From: Bacillota bacterium
Lineage (GTDB): Bacteria > Bacillota > Clostridia > Oscillospirales > Ruminococcaceae
NCBI GenBank assembly: GCA_023457355.1
Contig: JAEWLW010000050.1
Location: forward strand, 105,769-169,768
Direction of reading: 5' to 3'
DNA length: 64,000 bases
The notes beneath the pieces were generated by a model. The model saw nothing but the letters and a program-made list of their open reading frames with translations, searched no databases and was not told the origin of the DNA. Below, piece after piece: positions 59,250 to 64,000 of the stretch. Position 1 is the stretch's first letter; every line of letters begins with the position of its first letter. The position numbers were made by a program, and so were the translations under genes.

Positions 59250-59264
59250 ATAAGATATACTTAT
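59250..59264 (-). promoter_or_regulatory. Probable LysR-regulator site upstream of its own gene
   Basis: ATAAGATATACTTAT is a perfect inverted repeat (ATAAG-ATATA-CTTAT) 25 bases before the LysR start codon, matching 58231-58246. Confidence 0.6.
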
Positions 59265-59327
59265 ATTATAGCAGCTTGGCTATCATTTTTATATATAGTC
59301 AAACAACTTTAAAGGTTTTGGGGATGC

Positions 59328-59370
59328 AAAGCGCCCCGCATCCAAACGACAAATGGATACGGGGCGCTTT
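59328..59370. terminator. Hairpin after the ABC importer operon
   Basis: AAAGCGCCCCGCATCC (59328-59343) and GGATACGGGGCGCTTT (59355-59370) pair with one mismatch and end in TTT. It lies between the last importer gene and the LysR gene. Confidence 0.75.
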
Positions 59371-59455
59371 ATAAAGGTATTCAAACCGGGACACACAAAT
59401 TAATCATACGCATGCTGCCTGAAAAATCACGAAGCGCAATCTATGAAAGCCCGTG

Positions 59456-60235
59456 TCAGACGACGCTCTGCAAGCCGAGCGTTTTCTCAATCAGTAGCAT
59501 CACGCCCATGGTTACCGCCATCATCAGGGTGGCCAGCGCGGCGATGGTGGGGTCAAAATGGTATTCGACATAGCTCATCATCTCAATCGGCAGCATTGAA
59601 ACGCCGGGGCCGGTCAAAAAGGCCGAGAGCGACACGTTGTTAAACGAATTGATCACCGCCATAATGCAGGCCGACGCAATGCCGGATTTGATGTTGGGCA
59701 GCACGATGTGAAAGAATGTATAAATCTTGGTGGCGCCGAGGCTTTCGGCCGCTTCCTCCGCGGCAAAATCAAAATTCGCGAGGCTGGAGGTCACCACCCG
59801 CATGATATACGGGATGCTCAGCAGCGTGTGGCCGACCAGCAAACTTGGAATAACCGGCAGGTCATAGTGCTTGACCACATAGCGCAGCATCATAAAGCCC
59901 AGCACGACACACGGGATAAGCACCGGTGACAAAAACAAAAGCTTGATGGTCTCCTTACCCTTAAAGCGGTAACGGTTAAGCGCATACGCAGCCGGAAGCC
60001 CCAGCAGCAGCGCGATGAGCGTCGCGGCGATGGCGATGAAAAAACTCATCTGGGCCGCCTTGATAAACGCGCTCATGGTCAGCGCCTGCGTATACCACTT
60101 GAGCGTAAATCCCTCGCCCGGGAATTTGAGATAGGTGGTGTCGCTGAACGACGCCGCCACAATAACCAGCAGCGGGCCAATGAGAAAAGTATACACCAGA
60201 ATTGTTATCAACAGCAGCGATTTGCTCTTTTTCAT
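59456..60235 (-). CDS. ABC transporter permease (PotC-like)
   Basis: This 259-residue protein has six membrane segments and the permease EAA motif EEAAESLGATKIYTFFHIVLP. It belongs to the spermidine/putrescine and iron/thiamine-type importer branch (second permease). ATG 60235 follows GGGGGAGTTACGGT; the longer frame up to 60367 runs through an inverted repeat. It is the last gene of the four-gene operon, separated from the substrate-binding gene by 195 bases that contain long inverted repeats. Confidence 0.9.
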   Translation of the reverse strand: MKKSKSLLLITILVYTFLIGPLLVIVAASFSDTTYLKFPGEGFTLKWYTQALTMSAFIKAAQMSFFIAIAATLIALLLGLPAAYALNRYRFKGKETIKLLFLSPVLIPCVVLGFMMLRYVVKHYDLPVIPSLLVGHTLLSIPYIMRVVTSSLANFDFAAEEAAESLGATKIYTFFHIVLPNIKSGIASACIMAVINSFNNVSLSAFLTGPGVSMLPIEMMSYVEYHFDPTIAALATLMMAVTMGVMLLIEKTLGLQSVV

Positions 60236-60303
60236 ACCGTAACTCCCCCGTGGCCGAGTGCGCTTAAAGCGCCGCGTAAAAAAGCCTGATGCGCAGGCTC
60301 TTA

Positions 60304-60369
60304 TTTTGGCGTCCGCGCCTGCACGCGCTAAAAAAGCGCATCCGCAAAGTGCAGGCGCGGGCGCCAAAA
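60304..60369. repeat. Long imperfect inverted repeat between SBP and permease genes
   Basis: Arms 60304-60324 (TTTTGGCGTCCGCGCCTGCA plus C) and 60349-60369 pair over 21 positions with one wobble around a GCGCT/AGCGC-containing loop. The next bases (60361-60394) form a second pair, GCGCCAAAACG with CGTTCTGGCGC, similar to the end palindrome of repeat family B. A GGGGAGCC/GGCTCCCC stem follows at 60395-60417. These may lower permease expression relative to the binding protein. Confidence 0.7.
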
Positions 60370-60430
60370 CGGTCTGTCCGATCGTTCTGGCGCGGGGAGC
60401 CTTTGCCCGGCTCCCCTTTTCGCCTTAAAA

Positions 60431-61549
60431 TTACTGAACCGAGAAAATGGTGTTCCACTGGTCGATCCACTGCGCCTTATTGGTGTTATACACCGACCAG
60501 TCGGGGAACAGCAGCCCTTCAACCATTTCCTTGCCGTAAGTGAAGTTTGCCGCCTTATCGTCCGGCAGTTCAACGTCGGTGCGCACAGAGCTGTCAACGC
60601 CGTCCAGCGCCTCGGCCAGCTGAACCTCCTTGCTCAGATAGAAATCGATGAAAGCGGTGGCCAGCGCCTTGTTCTCGCTGCCCTTGATGATGTTGAGCAT
60701 GTTATAGCCCGAGAAGCTGCCCTCGGTGGGGTCCACCCAGACATAGTCGGGGTTTGCGCCCTTGGCGGCGGTGTAGCTGTAGTCGAGCAGTACGGCGACG
60801 CTCACTTCGCCCTGGTTGAGCATGTTGATGGTGTCGTTGGCGCTGGTGTAGGTTTTAACGACGTTGGGCTTAAGTTCGCCAAGCTTTGCGAAAATGGCGG
60901 CATCATCCTTACCGGGCTCAAGGCCGAAAGCCTTGGCAGTGGCGTAATAGAACAGCGGACCGGTGGTAGTGGTGATATCCGGAATGGCGATGCTGTCGGC
61001 CAGCGCAGGGTTCCAGAGATCCGCCCAGCCCTTGATTTCAACGTCGCAGAAAGCGGGATCATAGACAATGCCCGCACGGTTGAAGGTGTAAGCGGGGCCG
61101 AAATCCTCGCCCATGGGGGCCTTGGCGCCTTCATAAAGCGCGTCGAGGTTGGTCATCGCGGAACGGTCGATGCTGTCGATCAGGCCCGCTTCCGCCAGCT
61201 GAGCAACAAACAGGTCGCCGATAACAACAACGTCGTAGCTCTCGGGGGATTCCTTGATCTTGGTCACGCGCTCGGCATTCTTGCCGGTATCCACAACCAG
61301 CTCGGCGCCGGTGGCTTCCATGAAGGGATCATAGATGTTCTTTTGCAGCAGTTCGGCGTTGAAGCTGAAAGTGCTGATCGAGAGCGTCTGTCCTTCAAAG
61401 GGCTTGGCAGCGGGTGCAGCGGATTCTGTGGGCGCAGCGGAGGGCGCCTCGGAAGACGCGGGCGCTGCGCTGGAAGCGCCGCCACATGCAGTCAGAGAAA
61501 GCGCGGCCATTGCCGCAACCAGAACAAGGGCTAAAACCTTTTTACGCAT
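60431..61549 (-). CDS. ABC transporter substrate-binding lipoprotein (PotD-like)
   Basis: This 372-residue lipoprotein has a signal peptide with lipobox LTACG, a Ser/Ala/Pro-rich spacer (about 24-50), and a polyamine-type periplasmic-binding fold: YDVVVIGDLFVAQLAEAGLI, a FNRAGIVYDP segment and DYSYTAAKGANPDYVWVDP (parts). Substrate residues suggest a cationic ligand such as spermidine or putrescine, but the family also includes iron and thiamine binders. The start at 61549 has AAAGGATG immediately upstream of the region. It lies within the operon, third in order. Confidence 0.9.
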   Translation of the reverse strand: MRKKVLALVLVAAMAALSLTACGGASSAAPASSEAPSAAPTESAAPAAKPFEGQTLSISTFSFNAELLQKNIYDPFMEATGAELVVDTGKNAERVTKIKESPESYDVVVIGDLFVAQLAEAGLIDSIDRSAMTNLDALYEGAKAPMGEDFGPAYTFNRAGIVYDPAFCDVEIKGWADLWNPALADSIAIPDITTTTGPLFYYATAKAFGLEPGKDDAAIFAKLGELKPNVVKTYTSANDTINMLNQGEVSVAVLLDYSYTAAKGANPDYVWVDPTEGSFSGYNMLNIIKGSENKALATAFIDFYLSKEVQLAEALDGVDSSVRTDVELPDDKAANFTYGKEMVEGLLFPDWSVYNTNKAQWIDQWNTIFSVQ

Positions 61550-61589
61550 TCTTTTTCATCCTTCCAAATTGGGGCTTTCCTTAAAAGTA

Positions 61590-61712
61590 TAAAACGGCGG
61601 GGAATTCGCTGAAAAAGCATGGGCGCGGGAATACCGGATGTATTCCGGACATTGACGCGGCGATGCGCGTTTTCAGCAGAATTGCCCAAAGTTGGCGCCT
61701 TTTAGGAATGCC
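61590..61712. repeat. Dispersed repeat family A, copy 2
   Basis: The core at 61628-61712 aligns with 2271-2355, with shared ACCGGA-GTATTCCGG, GATGCGC-TTTTCA, CCCAAAGTTGG and CCTTTTA-GAAT blocks. It fills the gap between the ATPase and the SBP gene inside an apparently single operon; its end touches the ATPase stop codon. Confidence 0.7.
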
Positions 61713-62744
61713 CTAGATCAAAATAATTTTATTCGACACCAGCGAAAGCGTCACCGCGTCGCCGATGTTGAAGGCTTGTTCCTGGCTGGTGCTGACCACC
61801 AGCTCGCCGATGGGTGTTTCGATGTTATACTGATTGCGCTTGCCCAAAAAGGTGCTGACAACCACCCGGCCGGGCACAGCGTTGGCGACATTGGCGTCTG
61901 CGCCGGTAACAATAATATCCTCCGGGCGGATGCAGCCGTTAAAGCTGCCGCCCGCGCGGGTATGATCCACCGCCAGCGGCACGCCGGACGCCGAGAACAT
62001 ATTCCCGTCGGCGCGCGTAAGGCTGAAGAAGTTTTCAAAGCCCACGAAGTGGGCGACAAATTCGGTTTTCGGGTTATTGTAAATATCGGATGGCGCGCCG
62101 AGCTGCTCGATGACGCCGTTGTTCATGATGGCGACTTTGTCGCTGATGGCAAAGCACTCCTCCTGGTCGTGGGTGACATAGATGGCCGTAAAGCCCAGTT
62201 CCTGCTGCAATTTGCGGATCTCGACGCGCATTTTGACGCGCAGCTTTGCGTCTAAGTTCGAAAGCGGCTCGTCGAACAGCAACAGGTCGGGTTTTACCAC
62301 CAGTGCGCGGGCCAGCGCCACGCGCTGCCGCTGCCCGCCGGAAAGCGCGCGCGGGAGCCGGTGTTCAAATCCTTCAAGATCGACGGTTTTTAAGATGCTT
62401 CGAACGGCGCCGTCAATGGCGGCGGAATCCATTTTTCGCATCTTAAGGCCGAACGCGACATTATCGAATATGCTCATGTGCGGGAACAGCGCGTAGCTCT
62501 GGAACACAAAGCCAAAATTACGTTTGTGCAGCGGCACATGGGTATAATCCCGTCCGTCGAACAAAAACCGGCCGCTCATCGGTTCTGAAAAGCCCGCGAC
62601 AAGGCGCAGCGTGGTCGTCTTGCCGCAGCCGCTTGAGCCCAAAAGGCTCAACAGCTCGCCCTTTTCCACACTGAGGCTGAAGTCTTTCAGAATAATATTT
62701 TTATCGTAGCCCGCCGTGATGTTTTGCAGTTCCAAAAGCGACAC
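61713..62744 (-). CDS. ABC transporter ATP-binding protein (PotA-like)
   Basis: This 343-residue ATPase has Walker A GSSGCGKTTT, Q-loop FVFQSYALFPHMS, signature LSGGQRQRVALARAL, Walker B LLLFDEPLSNLD and the VTHDQEE His-switch. A C-terminal TOBE-like domain follows (about 260-343). It powers uptake through the two permeases. ATG 62744; the upstream permease gene ends 15 bases away. Confidence 0.95.
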   Translation of the reverse strand: MSLLELQNITAGYDKNIILKDFSLSVEKGELLSLLGSSGCGKTTTLRLVAGFSEPMSGRFLFDGRDYTHVPLHKRNFGFVFQSYALFPHMSIFDNVAFGLKMRKMDSAAIDGAVRSILKTVDLEGFEHRLPRALSGGQRQRVALARALVVKPDLLLFDEPLSNLDAKLRVKMRVEIRKLQQELGFTAIYVTHDQEECFAISDKVAIMNNGVIEQLGAPSDIYNNPKTEFVAHFVGFENFFSLTRADGNMFSASGVPLAVDHTRAGGSFNGCIRPEDIIVTGADANVANAVPGRVVVSTFLGKRNQYNIETPIGELVVSTSQEQAFNIGDAVTLSLVSNKIILI

Positions 62745-62759
62745 AGTTGCACATCCTCT

Positions 62760-63593
62760 CTAAGCCATGGGGTTGATCTTTTTGCTGAATGCGTTAAAGA
62801 CAATGGACACCGCCACCGTCACGACAATCATGGTCATCGCAACCACCGCGGCCTGAACCCAGTCGCCAAGGCTCATCGCGTACTGATAAATCACCGTCGC
62901 CAGCACACGGGTGTCGGTTCCGCCCAGAAGCTGCGGCGTCGTATAGGCTGTCAGGCAACCGGTGAACACCAGCACGCTGCCGGTGACAAGGCCGGAGATG
63001 CTCAGCGGGAACACCACGCTGAAAAACGATTGCAGCCGCGTCGCACCCAGGTTGCAGGCGGCCAGGCTCAGCTCGTCGGGGATGCTGTCCATCACGCCGA
63101 TGAGCGAGAGGATCATCAGCGGCAGAAAAAGCTGCACAAAGCCGACGGTCATCGAAAACTCGTTGTACAAAAGGCTCTGCGGCTTGGAAAAAAGCCCGCT
63201 GCCCACCAACATGCTGTTGATGACGCCCCTTTTGCCGAGGATGACCATCCAACTAAACGACCGGATGACCGGGCTGGTGAACATCGGGAACACAGCCAAC
63301 GCCATGAGCATGCCCTTGTTCTTTGAAAAGCGCGAGATGTAGTAAGCCGTCGGAAAGCCGAGCACCGCGCAAACCACCGTGCTCAAGAGGCTTAAGCGCA
63401 GGCTGCGCATGAACACCTGACGGAAATATTCACCGCCGAACATCGCCCAATAAGCCTCCAGCGAAAAGGTGCCGTTCTGCGGCGAAAACGTGGTAACCGC
63501 CAGCAGGCAGAGCGGAATCAGCATGAAAACAGTGACGAATAAAATGCCGGGCAATATGAGCAGCAGCCAGGCAACGCCCTTTGCGCGCTTCAC
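62760..63593 (-). CDS. ABC transporter permease (PotB-like)
   Basis: This 277-residue permease has six membrane segments and the EAA loop ELSLAACNLGATRLQSFFSVVFP. GTG 63593 is taken as start because AAGGAGG lies nine bases upstream; an in-frame TTG at 63632 lies before that site. It is the first gene of the operon order permease-ATPase-SBP-permease, unusual because the binding protein sits between the ATPase and the second permease. Confidence 0.9.
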   Translation of the reverse strand: MKRAKGVAWLLLILPGILFVTVFMLIPLCLLAVTTFSPQNGTFSLEAYWAMFGGEYFRQVFMRSLRLSLLSTVVCAVLGFPTAYYISRFSKNKGMLMALAVFPMFTSPVIRSFSWMVILGKRGVINSMLVGSGLFSKPQSLLYNEFSMTVGFVQLFLPLMILSLIGVMDSIPDELSLAACNLGATRLQSFFSVVFPLSISGLVTGSVLVFTGCLTAYTTPQLLGGTDTRVLATVIYQYAMSLGDWVQAAVVAMTMIVVTVAVSIVFNAFSKKINPMA

Positions 63594-63665
63594 CAGAGCT
63601 TTCCTCCTTATTTGATAAAATCCGTATGGCAACGCCGTGCAAAATCAATGTAAAAAATACACTTT

Positions 63666-63694
63666 AGACTAACATTTTACGACATTAAAGTCAA
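63666..63694 (-). promoter_or_regulatory. Candidate promoter of the ABC importer operon
   Basis: On the minus strand TTGACT (63689-63694) lies 17 bases from TAGTCT (63666-63671), a weak -10. It is the best signal in the 60 bases upstream. Confidence 0.35.
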
Positions 63695-63872
63695 TTGCGA
63701 CGCGCTTATCAAACACTTTTTCAGCACTTTGAGCATCAATTGCGCCAAATGTTTGAAAATTTTTGAGATATATAACTTAACACCACCGCAGGCAAAGTAG
63801 CCGTTATGAATTTACCGCTGTCAACGGCAGGGGTTCTTCTCGCTGGCGCGGGGTGTATCGGCGGCACTTTTT

Positions 63873-64000
63873 TAGATTAAAAGTTTTTGGTCAAGCTTTT
63901 TTCAAAAAGCTTGTGGGATCTGGGGTGAAACCCCAAGCGTGCTTTTGTCGTTCAAAAGCGCAGGAGGGGCGCCAAAACAGTCCGGTGGACTGTTTTGGCG
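63873..64000 (+). repeat. Dispersed repeat family B, copy 3 (cut by window end)
   Basis: It opens with AAAAGTTTTTGGTCAAGC, then CAAAAAGCTTGTGGGATC and a CTGGGGTGAAACCCCAAG hairpin, and ends with GGGGCGCCAAAACAGTCC followed by its complement GGACTGTTTTGGCG. The palindrome matches AACAGTCC-N-GGACTGTT in copy 1. The rest of 63695-63872 shows no gene or clear signal. Confidence 0.72.

Noticed and set aside
1..64000. tRNA, rRNA genes or CRISPR arrays
   Set aside because: No T-loop GTTCGA context with cloverleaf, no rRNA-like stretch and no regularly spaced direct repeats were seen on reading; a tRNAscan run would settle the tRNA point.

Overview
The window looks like a chromosomal segment of an anaerobic Clostridia-class Firmicute, probably Oscillospiraceae-like. 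The reasons are the gene families and gene order: an SRP RNA beside dnaX-ybaB, an mraZ-led division and cell wall cluster, a decarboxylase-darA-holB-ricT block, Gram-positive AGGAGG ribosome sites and Na+-pump energetics. MurE carries the DNPR motif typical of meso-diaminopimelate-adding enzymes, so the wall is probably mDAP type. No rRNA, tRNA or CRISPR array was seen. The genus assignment is inference.

Layout. (1) 1-4.4 kb, mostly minus strand: ybaB (cut by the window edge), dnaX, SRP RNA with its own promoter, an MBL-fold hydrolase, a small plus-strand ORF and an EamA transporter. (2) 4.5-19.0 kb, minus strand: one long dcw cluster running mraZ-rsmH-ftsL-PBP-murE-murF-mraY-ftsW-murG-murA-ftsQ-ftsZ, with three 10-bp MraZ boxes at its promoter. 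murC, murD and ftsA are absent. (3) 19.3-25.7 kb, plus strand: an exported PIG-L deacetylase, a GT2-GtrA fusion, an NAGPA-type phosphodiester glycosidase and an orphan membrane-anchored protein, tightly packed, then a class B sortase and a cupin. This resembles an uncharacterised surface-glycan system. (4) 25.7-37.0 kb: a dispersed repeat, a uracil permease behind a terminator-containing leader, and a Na+-pump decarboxylase beta subunit behind a yybP-ykoY-type riboswitch, with a tiny membrane partner. Next come a sigma-54 activator and a sigma-54 promoter driving an L-cysteine desulfidase, followed by an unassigned transporter and two tandem M20 amidohydrolases.

(5) 37.4-42 kb, minus strand: an SsuABC-like ABC importer, an FMN split-barrel protein, a small MGMT-like protein and a two-TM membrane protein. 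(6) 42.3-50.9 kb, plus strand: FemAB-like transferase, Orn/Lys/Arg decarboxylase-like protein, DarA, HolB, RicT, a probable structured ncRNA, ferredoxin, an N6-adenine methyltransferase, RsmI and DegV. (7) 51-52 kb: a decayed gene resembling a phage tail tape-measure C-terminus. (8) 52.2-63.6 kb, minus strand: Zn-PLC-like protein, GT4 glycosyltransferase, YitT protein, and an amidohydrolase plus YfcC transporter under a LysR regulator whose palindromic site occurs twice. A polyamine-type ABC importer in the order permease-ATPase-SBP-permease follows. The window ends in another copy of the dispersed repeat.

Most of the window is housekeeping. The parts that deserve attention are the glycan cluster, the sigma-54 thiol/acyl-amino-acid module, the riboswitch-controlled Na+-pump subunit, the unassigned RNA at about 47.5-47.8 kb, two dispersed repeat families and a MITE-like element that abuts a stop codon.
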